From Vigna angularis (taxonomy: Eukaryota; Streptophyta; Magnoliopsida; Fabales; Fabaceae): a stretch of DNA of 64,000 bases. The notes under the pieces are model-generated. The model ran no database searches. It saw only the letters and a list, made by a program, of their open reading frames with translations, and had not been told where the DNA came from. Position numbers and translations under genes: made by a program. This document shows, in pieces, positions 1 to 12,712 of this stretch. How positions within the stretch are numbered: the first letter of the stretch is position 1; every line of letters begins with the position of its first letter. The DNA lies in assembly GCF_016808095.1 (NCBI RefSeq), contig NC_068973.1, positions 28,576,077-28,640,076 on the forward strand, read 5' to 3'.

Positions 1-340
1 AAGACTAATCTCTCTAAAAGTATAACATACAAGATTGACTTTGGTCTACATGGCTTATCTTCCTCCTCTCCTTTTTATCAACAAAGAATAAATAAATAAA
101 AATGCAAGTGGAATACTCTAACCCTTTTATAAAAATTATTCATGTTAGTTCTATAGATAAGATGTATAAAGAGTCCAAAAGAGAAGCTACTTCAAACAAA
201 AACTTCACACATTAACAAGGTCGACATTATACCTAATTATGATTCAAAATACAAACCATGCTCATGATTCAATACTGACCAAAGATACAAGAATGCAAAA
301 AGGTACCTAGTATGCACCTCAACAAACAAAACAAAATAGA
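1..340. other. AT-rich intergenic DNA, no gene seen
   Basis: No reading frame with recognisable protein content and no repeat termini were seen here. It is the left flank of the CACTA-like element that begins at 341. Confidence 0.5.
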
Positions 341-2904
341 CACTAGTAAAAAAAGAGGATTTAAAACCACACAATATGCTTTGGTTTAGGAGCAACCGAA
401 GCTTATTAGAACGCGGTGGCATTTTTTGTAATTTAGTCGAACTTGTCTGCCTCGGTTCAAGGAGAACCGAGACATATACATCATATGACCTCGGTTAAAA
501 TTCCAACCGATGCCTAATACCTTGAAAACTTTCTACACATTTGACTTTTGGCCTGACAAAATTTTTATTCCTGATCTACTGCCTCGGTTCACTAGGGACG
601 CGAGGCATATACACCATATGACCTCGGTTAGAATTCTAACCAAGGCCTAACACCCTAAAAATGTTTTTCGAATTCCATGCTTAACACTAGGCTTTTCTTT
701 TCTTCACGGACTAGTCCATGGGTCGCGTCTTTTCTTTTCTTCAGGGAGAATTCCTCTCCTTCTCGCACATCCAACCCTAAAAAATTTCATGAAAATTATT
801 TTCTCTCTTAATCCCTCATCCCACACAAGCCAGAAGCTTGAAGCTTCTGCCATTTCTCTTCACCGTAGACGACCCAACGTTTGAGCAAGGATGATCTGCG
901 TCTTGAGCGGAGGTTACGCCCTCACGGCGATGGTGTGGAGATGGCGCGACAGGCGGCGTTCGTGGCGGCTGACATCGGCGCTCGTGGTGGCTCGTGGCAG
1001 CGTGATTGGTTGTTCTTCTTCTTCCCTCTTCTCTTTCTGGTTCTATTATGGTTGCAGGGAGGAAGATGCGAAATCGATAGAGTAGGCGTCTTAGTGGCGG
1101 AGGCGACGAGAGCACGACGAAAGTGCGACGGAGGCACGACGATGGCGCAAGGATTGAAACGCGTTTTGGAGTTTTGTTGCGATATTGGGGTTAAAGTTTA
1201 GATTGGGAAAGTTAGGGTTTTGAGTTTGGGGAATTTCTTTTTGGGGATCTGGTGAGGGTTTTTGATGGTTGTGCTAGTGGAGTAGCCATGAGGGTTTTGG
1301 TGGCTAGCAGCGGAGTCCTTCGTAGGCTACGTGGCTGGATTGGCAGAGGCGAGAAGAATTTGGGCCAGTTAGGCTTGGTTGCATTTGCAGGACATACTGG
1401 TGATGGTTGTCGGCGGCGCATGGTATGTTTGTTGTGGAACTTGCAAAGATGGTGGTTGTGATGCGTTGGAGAATGAGATGATGGCCTGTGGTGGTCTGGT
1501 AAAGGTGACACGGTTGTTGGGTGGTGGTCAGATGTGAGAATGGAGTGTTGAAGATTTGTGGGCACCTTGTTATCAAGCTTCTCGAGAGTGTAGATGCCAT
1601 TGGTGTGTTCATTTGTAAAAGTTTGACATTTCTGTTTAATCCCAAAATATAATTTGTCTTACGTGTTTTTGATTTCTTTGAATGGTTATTTGCTGCAGAA
1701 ATTAACCAATTATCTAAACCATTTTTTAAGAAGACATCATGGCTGAGACCTAAAGTTACAAGGCTTTCGTCAAGAGAATTTATTTGATATGTCTGAGACC
1801 TAAAACTAGATGGCTGAGACCTAAAGCTACATGTCTGAGACCTAAACTAGATGCTAAGATATAAAAAGTGAAAACCCTTTTTACCTTGCTTGTATATGCC
1901 TCGGTTCAGAAACCGTTGCCTATGAGCGAAAATAATCGTTCTCGCTTCCCTTAACTGCACTAATGAACTAAGGTTATAGACCCTTAAAATTAATTAATTA
2001 AAGGGTCTATTACCTCTGTTGGATCTAGAACTGAGGCAATAGACCTCTTCTTGTCTCAGTTTTTACCAAAATCGTGATCTAAAGTACATATTTTTTTTAA
2101 AAAAATTATTGTTTCTTTATCACATAAACCATATCCCAGAAACACAAAAGATGTTATTTTTTATTTATCAGGAATTCTTTTTTGTTTTATTCAAACTTTG
2201 AAAAAAATATTTAAAATAGTTACACTTTGAATTTTGAGTTGAAAATTTTTGTGAATGGTTTTCATGATATTTTTTGGTTCTTCATACAAATTTTCATTTC
2301 ATTTAGAATTCGTTTGAACATACTCTTAGTTTTACCTATACTTATGCTTTTATGTGTATGGTGTATGAAGAACAATCAACCAAACGAAAACATAAAAATC
2401 CTAAAACAAAACTAACCTTGAAGGTGAGTATGGAGCTGAAATAAACATCCCAAAGTGTTTATTTGAAGAGCTGAAGAGCACCTGTACATAAAATCAATCA
2501 GTCAAAACAAAAGAAAATCATACCTAAACACTTAATCAACGTAAAATGAAAGAAAAAAATGCAAGAAAAGTTGAAGATGATGATCACAAAAAAGGAGCAT
2601 GCATGCAAAAAAAGCTTCTGTCTAAAAAAGTCTTTGTTCGAAAAATTTAACCTAAACACATGTTATTTCCTCAGTTATTTTTTTAACCGAGGCAATAAGG
2701 GTCTATGACCTCGGTTATCTAAACAACCGAGGTAATAGACGTTTGCGATAATTACAAAATGTCATCGTATCACTTTTAGGCATCGATTCTTTTTGAACCG
2801 AGGCATATACGTTTACGATTTTTTACAAAATGTCACTGCACCATTTTTTGCTTCGGTTATAACTAAACTAATATCAAATGCGAGTTAATTTTTTTTTACT
2901 AGTG
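341..2904. mobile_element. Non-autonomous CACTA-like transposon 1
   Basis: The element begins CACTAGTAAAAAAA and ends with the inverted version TTTTTTTACTAGTG. Inside each end there are many copies of the subterminal motif cctcggtt and its complement aaccgagg, the arrangement expected of En/Spm (CACTA) elements. No transposase frame is visible, so it would depend on an autonomous partner. The interior holds a GC-rich block (about 880-1160) with several overlapping short frames on both strands, and a stretch around 1740-1860 with the phrase ctgagacctaaa repeated four times. The 3-bp flanks (aga on the left, tag on the right) do not match cleanly; TAG appears on both sides only if one extra base is allowed. 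The short frames look like chance frames of GC-rich DNA, not genes. Confidence 0.75.
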
Positions 2905-3181
2905 TAGGTTAACAAGCGGTGACATTTGAAATCGTTTTATCCTTTCTAAAACAGCGGGGGACATCATCAAAGTTGTCAAACTAAATTTCCTCCTCCACTT
3001 ATCCATATAAATATAGATAAGAATAAGTTCTATCAAAATCTTTTAGTTTTCATTATGCCAACAATGAGATGTTTTGAAACAGTCTGACCCTCCTTTATTG
3101 TTGTAGATTTTTATTTTCTAAGCATGTAAGAATTGTGTGGAAATCCATTTCTGATTTAATCTTGGCACACATTACACTTAG
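2905..3181. other. Short intergenic spacer, no gene seen
   Basis: Nothing recognisable was found between the CACTA-like element and the target-site duplication of the gypsy element. Confidence 0.4.
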
Positions 3182-3186
3182 TGATG

Positions 3187-3580
3187 TGTAACAGTACTAA
3201 AATGGAAAAGAAATCAGAAATAAGGAAAAGGCGAGGAATGGCAGTGATTGTATTCTTCTATCAGCAAATAGGTACCAATAGTGAAGGATGAGTACAGAAT
3301 TAGAGAATATGAGGTGAGAGAGAGAAATCAGAAAAATACAGATGAGAAGAGAAAGAGACAATTCATCATTCTACACACCTCCCACTAAAGGGCAAAAGTT
3401 GTTATTATACTGCCAGCCTACTTTCCTTGCACGAAATCTCTCAGCCTAGTGTTGCTCCTCTTAGTGCGTGTGCTCCTCCTGAGTAATGCATTTTCTGGAA
3501 AGGCTGCCACGTGTCCTTCCTCAATAACTAACTTATCATTTTCTGCCTGAAGAGGAATATTCTCCTCTGGGCCCATGACA
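3187..3580 (-). repeat. 3' LTR of the gypsy element
   Basis: The 394-bp LTR starts on the minus strand with TGTCATGG just after the polypurine tract and ends TGTTACA next to the TGATG target duplication. Its first 292 bp match the 5' LTR remnant at 7186-7477 without gaps; by eye there are four differences, all transitions. The last part of the polyprotein frame, down to 3418, lies inside it. Confidence 0.85.
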
Positions 3581-5196
3581 ATGCTTCCCCCATTGAAAAT
3601 AACCTTGTCCTCAAGGTTGAAATTGGGATATAGGTGGCTCATGTCCTCTGCATTTTCCCAAGTAGCTTCAGAAACCTCTTGTCCACTCCACTGAACCAGG
3701 ACCTGAGGAATGAGTTGCTCTCCTTTAAGAATCGTACGTCTGTTGAGGACTTGTAGAGGTTGCAGCATGATACCTTCTTCATCAATAAGTAATGGAAAAG
3801 GAATAGTTGTTGCAGTGTCATCTCCCTTGAATTCCTTTAGCTGTGAAACATGGAAGATAGGATGTATTTTAGCATTGACTGGCAGCAGTAACTTGTAAGC
3901 CACCGAACCAATCTTAGCAAGGATAGTAAAAGGGCCAAAGTATCTCATGCTAAGTTTTTGATTCTGTCGCAACTGAACTGAATGCTGCCGATACGGTTTC
4001 AGTTTCACCCACACTTTATCACCAATCTGAAAGTGTTTCTCAATCCTCTTCTTATCTGCTTGATGTTTCATGTACTGTTGGGCCCTGAATAAATTCTCCT
4101 TAAGCTTGTTCAACAAAGCATCCCTGGCTAGTAAGGAATCCTTAACTGATGGGTTATCAGATGGTGACGGTTGATACCTCAATAAGCCAGGAGGGTCTCT
4201 GCCATAGACCACTTTGAAAGGAGTCATGCCAATGCTATGATGGAAGGAAGTATTGTACCAATACTCAGCCCATGGTAAAAAATTGACCCAATTCTTAGGT
4301 GATTGTGAAGTGAAACACCTTAGATACAACTCCAAGGCTTTGTTGACAGCTTCAGTTTGCCCATCTGATTGGGGGTGATAAGTTGTACTCATGGCCAATG
4401 TGGTGCCTTGTAGTTTAAACAATTGCTGCCAAAATTTACTTGTGAAAGTCTTATCTCTATCAGAGACAATGGACTTAGGCATGCCATGAAGTCGAACCAC
4501 TGTATTGCAGAACAGGTCAGCGACTTGAGTGCTTGTATAGTCTGCTTTCAAAGGTTGAAAATGGGCATATTTGCATAACCTGTCCACTATAACCAGAATC
4601 ACATTAAAGCCTTTTGAAACTGGCAGGCCAGTGATAAAATCCATACTGATATCTTCCCATATCCGAGAAGGGATGGGCAACGGTTGCAACAGCCCAGCAG
4701 GTTGCATAGCAGCATATTTGGCTTGTTGACAGATGGAACAATGTTGTACAAACCTGTGTATTTGTTCCTTCATTTTGGGCCAATAGAACTCTGCTTTCAC
4801 TCTGGAAATCGTCCTTGCAATTCCAGAATGACCGTCAATGGGAGAGCAATGATATGCTTCTAGGAGTTTGGATATCAAGGGAGACTGCTGTGGAATTACC
4901 AATCTGCCTTTCCAAAATAGAAGTTGATCCTTACTAGAAAGATGAGGATTTTGATTGTTACCCAGCTCACAATCCTGTAACTGCTGTTTCCAATACTCAT
5001 CCGTGACAATGTCGTGTTTAAGCTCTTGCAAAAACGTTGGCTGAGTTTCAGACCAAGCCATGTAAAAATATCTGGACAAAGCATCCGCAGGAATGTTATC
5101 TTTCCCAGGTTTATACTCAATTTTGAAATCATAGCCAAGAAATTTGTGAAGCCATTGTTGTTGCTCAGGGGTTTGAATTGTCTGATCCGTTAGATG
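3418..5196 (-). pseudogene. Gypsy pol, RNase H end, integrase and chromodomain-like tail
   Basis: This is the downstream part of the retrotransposon polyprotein, in the same frame as the reverse transcriptase part but cut from it by one TGA stop (5197-5199). From the first methionine at 5079 it has 553 residues. In order they show the zinc-binding part of integrase (histidines near GHSGIAR, then CSICQQAK), and the catalytic core with Asp in SMDFITGLP, Asp in VSDRDKTF and Glu in GQTEAVNK. Next comes a basic C-terminal domain (GPFTILAKIGSVAYKL, HPIFHVSQLK), then a chromodomain-like segment around VLVQWSGQ and EATWE. The catalytic triad is present. Roughly the last 54 codons run into the 3' LTR. 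In chromoviruses such tails are thought to steer integration to particular chromatin. Confidence 0.88.
3581..3595 (-). other. Polypurine tract of the gypsy element
   Basis: The minus strand reads AATGGGGGAAGCAT directly before the LTR start. It is the expected site for plus-strand DNA priming during reverse transcription. It also lies within the polyprotein frame. Confidence 0.75.
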
Positions 5197-6483
5197 TCAC
5201 AAGCTACGTTGATCAGTTCTAATATTGAATTGGTGGCCCAATATGTAATGTCTGAATTTAGCCAATGCCTCGGTGATGGCATATAACTCTCTGGAATAAG
5301 CAGATTGCTTTTGCATCCAAGGGGATAGCTTTTTTGAGAAAAAAGCAATAGGGTGTTTGCCTTGGCTGAGTACAACGCCTATACCAATCCCTGATGCATC
5401 AGTTTCTAATATAAAAGGCTGATTAAAATTAGGTAAGGCAAGCACTGAAGCTGCGGTAATGGCTTCTCTCAAGCTCTGAAAGGTCTTTGATGCAATGTCA
5501 GACCAATGAAAAGCATCTTTTTTGAGCAGGTTTGTTAACGGTTGAGCAAGAGCAGCATAATTCTTTATAAACTGTCTATAGTAACCTGTGATGCCTAAGA
5601 ACCCTCTGAGCTGTTTGAGGTTTGTTGGCTCTGGCCAGTTTAAAATAGCCTGCACCTTTGCTTTGTCCATAGAAACCCCTTTCGCAGAAACGGTATGGCC
5701 CAAATAATCTACTTGTTGTGTAGCAAAAGTGCACTTAGACAACTTTGCATACAAAACATGAGATTGTAGAAGCTGTAAAACCGCTTCTAAATGTTGGAGA
5801 TGAGAGGACCAGTTGGGGCTATACACGAGGATATCATCAAAGAATACAAGAACACACTTTCTCAGTAATTTCTGAAACACCCGATTCATTAGTTGTTGAA
5901 ATGTGGCAGGAGCATTGGTAAGCCCAAAAGGCATCACCAACCATTCATAATGGCCTTGATGCGCTCTGAAAGCAATCTTGTGTCTGTCCTCTGGCTTCAC
6001 AAGAATTTGATGATATCCGGACCTCAAATCCAACTTTGAAAAGAATTGTGCACCAAAAAGTTCATCAAGTAATTCATCCACAGTTGGCATAGGAAAATTA
6101 TCCTTAACTGTTATGGTATTAAGGGCCCTATAATCAGTGCAAAATCTCCATGATCCATCTTTCTTCTTGACTAATAAGATTGGAGAGGAGAAAGGACTAG
6201 TGCTGGGTGTAATTAGGCCTTCAGCGAGCATATCTGCAACCATCTTTTCAATTTGAGCTTTTTGACTGTGGGCATACCTATACGGTCTGACCTTAACAGG
6301 ATTACTACCTTCTATTAAAGGTATGGAATGATCCTGAAACTGTTGAGGTGGTAGACCTGAGGGTTTGTTGAAAACCTCCTTATAAGTATGCAACAACAAA
6401 ACAAGTGCAGGTTCCAAATTTTGAGGTATTTCCTCACAGAATTCAGACTTGTTGTCAGATTCTTGTAGCTGTATAGAAAACAC
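5197..6483 (-). pseudogene. Gypsy pol, reverse transcriptase and start of RNase H
   Basis: This frame of 428 residues holds the reverse transcriptase of the gypsy element. Visible motifs are the palm entry DYRALNTITVKDNFPMP, the fingers/palm segment FSKLDLRSGYHQI, LVMPFGLTNAPATFQ, the catalytic FFDDILVYS and the thumb YLGHTVSAKGV. RNase H begins at FILETDASGIGIGVVLSQG and runs to HYILGHQFNIRTDQ. The frame stops at TGA 5197-5199; a single C-to-T change of a CGA arginine codon would explain it. Upstream it is shifted by one base relative to the protease frame that ends at 6485. Both lesions make the polyprotein non-functional unless read through. Confidence 0.9.
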
Positions 6484-6484
6484 T

Positions 6485-7185
6485 TTAGCAATGGCATGAG
6501 TTTGATGGAGCCTTTTGATATGGTGAAACTGGGCTAGCTAAGGCAAGTTCTGTTTTTTCACCATATAAGGTGATAAACTTACCATCTAGCAGAAATTTGA
6601 AGGCTAGAGCACTGTAATCAGCCACATGAGGACCTAAGGTTGTCAACCATGCTGCACCTAGCACCAAGTCTGCTCCTGCTACTGGTAACAAATAGACAGG
6701 AAATTGGAGAGTGTAGCCTTGCACCGCAACTTGCAGGTCAGAAATAAAGCCTTCAGCAGACATTGAATTTCCATTTCCCACCATCACTTGGAAATTTGGG
6801 GCTGGTTCGATTGGTAATTTCAAAAAGTGAGCAATCCGTGGCTGCAAGAAATTATCATAACTGCCACTGTCCAATAAAATGTTTACTCGACAACCATTAA
6901 TTCGACCCTGGAACTTAATGGTACCAACTCCACTACTGCCTTTTAGAGCATTGAAAGACAAATGATGATCAATTGCATCCTGTGGTAAGCTGTCTACAGA
7001 ATCAGTCTGAATCACATTGTCCTCATGGTTGCACTGCTCCTCATCAACTTGCAGGATCATGTAATGCTTGTTAGGACACCGATGGTTTGGTGAAAAACGT
7101 TCATCACAAGTATAGCAAAGGCCTTTTTCGCGTCGAATCTGCATTTCAGTGGGTGTCATTTTTTTAATAGGATTGGCCGGTTGGG
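6485..7185 (-). pseudogene. Gypsy gag zinc knuckle and protease remnant
   Basis: The reading frame starts artificially inside the 5' LTR remnant (methionine at 7258, about 24 LTR-derived residues) and enters retroelement coding at about 7185. A gag-type zinc-binding segment follows (CYTCDERFSPNHRC). After a linker comes the aspartic protease with catalytic LLDSGSYDNF and the second loop VLGAAWLTTLG. It then runs out of frame at 6485, one base off from the reverse transcriptase frame. All of gag upstream of the zinc knuckle has been lost in the deletion that joins the LTR to this point. Confidence 0.85.
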
Positions 7186-7477
7186 TGAGTACAGAATTAG
7201 AGAATATGAGGTGAGAGAGAGAAATCAGAAAAATACAGATGAGAAGAGAAAGAGACAATTCATCATTCTACACACCTCCCACTAAAGGGCAAAAGTTGTT
7301 ATTATACTGCCAGCCTACTTTCCTTGCACGAAATCTCTCAGCCTAGTGTTGCTCCTCTTAGTGCGTGTGCTCCTCCTGAGCAACGCATTTTCTGGAAAGG
7401 CTGCCACGTGTCCTTCCTCAATAACTAACTTATCATTTTCTGCCTGAAGAGGAATATTCTTCTCTAGGCCCATGACA
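7186..7477 (-). repeat. Truncated 5' LTR of the gypsy element
   Basis: This 292-bp segment is collinear with 3289-3580 of the 3' LTR and differs at four sites, two near 7381-7384 and two near 7461-7467. It ends at the TGATG target duplication but stops abruptly at 7186, where gag sequence begins. The last ~102 bp of the LTR and the primer-binding site are absent. Confidence 0.85.
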
Positions 7478-7482
7478 TGATG

Positions 7483-7812
7483 TTAGCTGTTCAAGTGCAG
7501 ACATTTTAGTAAGTAACCCAAAAATATCGTGTGGATAATTATACCTCGTTCAATAACAAATTCAAGTAACTATTCAATTAAAGAAATGTATCTAATAATA
7601 AATATAGATAATATATGAACGTAGACGTCAACGGACCTCATTTATCCTGTCATTCTAGAAATGATCATGACCATAAACATTGTCAGGAAAAAAAATACAT
7701 ATGCGGTCCCATTATGATAAAGTCAATAAGATAACATAAATATAAATAGGAATAGGATGGGATGAGAGCTTTTCATCCTAAATTAAAAATATATATAAAA
7801 TGAGTTAATTAA

Positions 7813-7850
<38 letters not shown>

Positions 7851-10800
7851 CTTGGTTTATGTTCACTAGGAATATATGATATTAATGAGACATAATAATG
7901 GACTGATTTTAAGTCCAAACCTTAAGAAAATGAATTTATAAGTCTTCACTACTTTTATATGGTGTTCTACTTTTTTTTTTATATCCAATGTAGAACTTAC
8001 TCATACTTGGATTTTTAACAAAAGTCATTTCACATTGGTACATTCTCTCTCAAGTAGAAACATTCCAAATTATGAGTACTCCCTTTTTTATCGTCATTCT
8101 TCTTAATGGGGCATACTTACGTGAAATCCTTGCTAGGGAAACTTTCAACACAGGAACCATTGTACTCATTTGAGTTGGTCACCAAGACTAAGCATGAACT
8201 TTAATTACCACTCTTGAGTTTATTAAAAAAAAGATTTACTAAAGAGATACAAAAGAAATCAAACCTAAGTCAAACCACGTAATGGATTGACATAACTCTT
8301 AGTATAAAATCTTAAGATAATGAGTTTATGAAATTTATATATAGTGTTTTACTTTTTTATTTCTATGTAAGATAAAATTTAGACTCAAATTTAAATTTCC
8401 AACGGAGTAAAAATATCTATTTTTTGAGTTAACATAAAATGACTTTTACCACTAAAAAAATAAAAATAAAAACAAAAAATATTATATTCTATTTGAAATT
8501 AACTATATTGTGAGATATATGAAATGATATATAACTAAATTTCGACACTCCAACGTTAAAACCACAAACGCGCTCGTATGGGACATCAGATAGTAATGTA
8601 GGCTTTAAATGAAGGCGCCAATTTTGAAACTTCGAAAGAGACTTATTTTATTCACCTCTTCACAAGATGATTTATACTGCAAAGAAATTTCAGTAAAAGG
8701 AATAATCTTTTATTTAAATATTTAATATCTATATGTATAATAATTCATCACTGTTTATAAATAATTATAGAAGGTAATGATTGATATTTCAATATATTTA
8801 TGACCATAGTCTAACACATGTTATGTATGGGATATGTATTTTAATACTGACCAGCAAAATATTTCATATATTTTTTAATGTGTAACACTTTTTAAATGAT
8901 TTATTTTATAGAGTTTAAATATTTTATAGTTTGAAATGATAAATAATTAATTTATTTTAAGCTATGCTGTAAAAAAATATTTTTATTATTATTCTAAATG
9001 ATTTATAACATACAACCGTTTAAATTAAATGTGAACAATTAAAATTTAAATATTACTTAAATTTTATTTTAATCACTATCAGGTAATTTATATTTCATCA
9101 GTCCTGAGATCAATTGTAGATACTTAATGTAATACTAGTGTTTTTACTAATTATTAAATTTTCTTATAGTTCTTTTTTCTTAAGATAAGCATTTAATATT
9201 TTGTAATCATGGAAAAATATATTAGTTGTAATAAATACGGAAAATATAGAGATTTTATGTGAAAATAATTTAATCAAATTTTATTAGGATTTAAAATTAT
9301 GTTATTTGATACTACATGTTGTAAATGTATTCAAATTAATATGATATATAATTAAGTATCAAATTAAGGCATTGCAATTTACAATAAAATTATTCATTTC
9401 AAAGAAAAAAAAACCCAAATAATTTGAAAATTCATATAAATAAATTTTATTTATTTATTTTAATTATTCGAAATGTTACATATTTGTCTTATATAGTGAA
9501 AATGATTATTCACAGACCAATTATATTAATTGCGTATAGTAAATATTCATACAATTATAAATATACAATATATACCTTCATTAATATATTCAATGAAAAT
9601 ATATTTGTATTTAACAGATAAAATGTTTTAGTTTCAAATATTCTCACTCTACAAATCGGTGATGAATATGCAAATTTTAACGATAAAAATTTTAAAATTG
9701 AACATAATAAAACTATAAATTTAAATATTGTAAATAATACAATTTTAGTTGAATTTCTATTTGTTACAAATGTTAGTTATCAAATAATTAAAATTAAAAT
9801 ACTATTACAATTTAAAAATGTTAATTTGTAAAATAATTCAATTATTTTATTTCAATTAAAGATAAATAGGTGTTTTCTATATAGATAAATATATTGAGAG
9901 AAGAAGATGTAATTTATTTATTAAAAAGCCATCATTTTCATCTCAATAATTTTTAATTTAATAATTTAAAAAATATTCATCATTAATTATTAAAGTGCAA
10001 TAAAATAAATAAAAGGATAAATATAATTATTTTTAAAGTTACTTTTTGAAAAGCTTTATTTCTCATTGATAAGTTAATCTCTATTTATCGATAAGAGAAT
10101 CGAGTTCTCTGAAAAAGAAATAGAGAACCACGTTACTTTCAAAAGTAGCTTCTTCTTTTTTTAATATAATGACGGGAAAAAAATATTTAACCTCTACTGG
10201 TTAGATTAAAAAGGAATAATTTGTTGAAACAGATTGGTAATTTATTCTTTCAACAATAGTAACAACGATAACTAGTTTTATTCTCTGAAATAACTGACTA
10301 TTTTAGATTTGTATGAACGTCATTTCTTTGACATGTATTGGGTATGTCCATTATTAAAAATAAGAATATAAATACATAGAACAACACGTTAAGTTTTTCT
10401 ATTCTCTCATTTAACATTTTGATTATCCTCACTCTTTTTGTAAGTATTGAATAGCATGAGTGGTCCATCCAATATACACAGATGAAGTAACTAAAAATTT
10501 GTCGCATCTTCGCAGCTATGAAATCATTCTACTGTTGTTTCATGAACAGTAGACCCATGGCTCTGTGTTGGGTCAAGCTCAACAACGTTCAATCAACATA
10601 TGCTCCTCAAAACTTCAATGTCACTTCTTCACAGTGTAATCTAATGGATGCAACGGCTCTAACAAAGTTTTCTTCCACGAGTACTAATTGTCATGAGATG
10701 TCATATATTTTAATTTTTTTAATATGAATATCTTTCCATGCTAAAGTGATCATCTAACATGAATTATTTGGTTATTCGTATTTACTTTAGGTGTTTTACT

Positions 10801-12712
10801 CAGTCACAAAATTCTATTCCAGTAACTAGAAACTCTCAATAACATCGCACGTTCATGTAGCTTCACATTTACATCTAGCAAAAATCTTTCCTAAAACATT
10901 ATGTTTAAAGTTATAATCTGTAAACAAAATTTTGTCGTGTACCTGTATAGTACATGTGCATGTAGTATATGTTACGTATGTAAATATATTTTGTAACTTT
11001 ATGAATCGTCGTCCCTCAACATGATCGCAAAGAAAAAGTGCAACTGGAACCAGGAATTTTGATGAGAAAGTGGAATGAATAACCAGAGCAATTTGCCTTG
11101 CCCCACAAGGGCATATATTAATTTCAGAGAAGGAAAATAGTGATTCAGAAACGAATCTACTTTAAGAACTTGGTCAGTTATTTTTGTTTAACTTCCTTCT
11201 GATTGTTTCAGACGACTGATCTATGCATAGATACGAAAACAAGATGACATATCTGATGAGTTCTGAACATAGATTCATGATATTAGAGGTAGCAATTACG
11301 AAGATCACAGGCATATGTGCTAATAAAGAGATGATGTCACGGAGGACAAAGCGGAGAAATAATAGATGGCGGAAATTAATAAATAAGGATGGTGGCAGGA
11401 AAATGCATGTTGCAGATGGTAGTGATGACATGTAGTAGAGAGGCAAATATCTGCAACTTGTCTCGTCTACGATGTTCTATATTGGAACAATTATTACAAT
11501 GATGGTAGGTTTCAATGTTTAGACACGGCATCTCCGTGTCTACGATGAACCGTTTGCAACTTTGAAGCACCGTTCACTGTCTCTCTCTCTCTCTCTCTTT
11601 TCTTCTCTTCTCTTCTCTGCTATGCGGGGTCACTGTGTTCTGTGGCAGGGTGGCTGGTACCACCTTTGTGACAAATAGGCAGCAGTAATTGCTAGTGAAG
11701 CATGGGAGTGCGTTTCATTAAAGTAAATTGCAGGCTACAATTTTTTTGTTTTATTACATTTACTTTCCTCCAAATGCGTCCATATTTTGGTATCATACAT
11801 CAATTTTCACATTTACCACCCTCAACAACCCGCCATTTCCCTCTTTTTCTCTTTCTCGCTCTCAGTTTCAGATGACGCCAAACCGCTCTCAATTTCATCG
11901 CTATTCACTGATGATAAGACCAAATTGCATGCTGTCACTCTTTTCTCGTCTTGAATTGTGTGATGATGTGCTGATTAATAAAGAACATCACTTTTTAGAA
12001 TGACATGTAATCACAAAACCTTAGCCGGGTTTTTTGGTAGTTTCAAAAATTTGCTTCAGATTCTAATACGAGTGCATGGGTAAATGCGCGAGTTTACTCT
12101 TACCTTGAGTTGAAATTCGCATTTCTATTAGAAAAACTGGGTGGAAAAGTTCCAGTTTAAAATAATTTAATGAAAGATCAGAAATTAATGATTTAATATC
12201 TAACAGAAAGTTCGCAGAAAAAAACTTATCTTTGCAACTATGTGATGGAACTGTTCTTACGTATACGTGTTGGCCTGTATACATTGACTTAATGCAGAGG
12301 TTTCCTTGTATGCAAGGTAACAATATTACAATATCATTTATCACAAACAAAAATGTGCCAAATTTATGATGCTCCGAGAGGTCAAATGGTAACGTTAGCT
12401 AATAATACGCCTGAATTGTTACATTCGCATAGTGTTAAACCATTTGCATTATCAAACAAATAAGCTAGGGCTTTGCTGTTCTTCGAAAAAAAAAACTAGG
12501 GTTGTTATAGAAAAGCACTTAAGCTAAACCAAATGAAACTATCTATAAAAACTAAAGTAATTTTGTCAAAAAGATTCATTTAAAGTGTTTTGCTAAGCCT
12601 AAACTAAATTGTTTTAACAACTAAATTAAAACAAACTACAAAAACGGATTAGTTCTAGAGAGGTGAATAAATTCTTCTACCTACAATATACGACTAAAAA
12701 AAACATATAATT
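7483..12712. other. AT-rich intergenic DNA with microsatellites, no supported gene
   Basis: The stretch is very AT-rich. It contains a TA microsatellite at about 7817-7846 and a CT run at about 11580-11598. Two similar segments near 7905-8016 and 8290-8405 share phrases such as 'taagataatgagttta' and 'tgttctacttttt'; the first ends ttaaca and may be a minus-strand LTR fragment of a small retrotransposon. Short frames at 10518-10727, 11223-11435 and 12063-12350 show no recognisable domain and are not called as genes. Confidence 0.5.

Larger units (their letters stand above)
3187..7477 (-). mobile_element. Ty3/gypsy chromovirus, internally deleted, on the minus strand
   Basis: The element is bounded by TGT...ACA ends and by the 5-bp direct repeat TGATG at 3182-3186 and 7478-7482, which marks a genuine integration. 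Read on the minus strand the order is: truncated 5' LTR (7477-7186), end of gag with a zinc knuckle, protease, reverse transcriptase, RNase H, integrase, a chromodomain-like tail, then a full 3' LTR (3580-3187). About 102 bp of the 5' LTR, the primer-binding site and nearly all of gag are missing. This domain order (integrase after RNase H) and the chromodomain-like end place it in the chromovirus branch of Ty3/gypsy; a Reina-like position is a guess from the short size. It cannot be autonomous, because gag, the tRNA primer site and an intact frame are gone. Confidence 0.92.

Noticed and set aside
816..1645. Several overlapping frames on both strands of 64 to 117 codons
   Set aside because: They lie in the GC-rich core of a CACTA-like element, overlap each other in several frames and show no domain.
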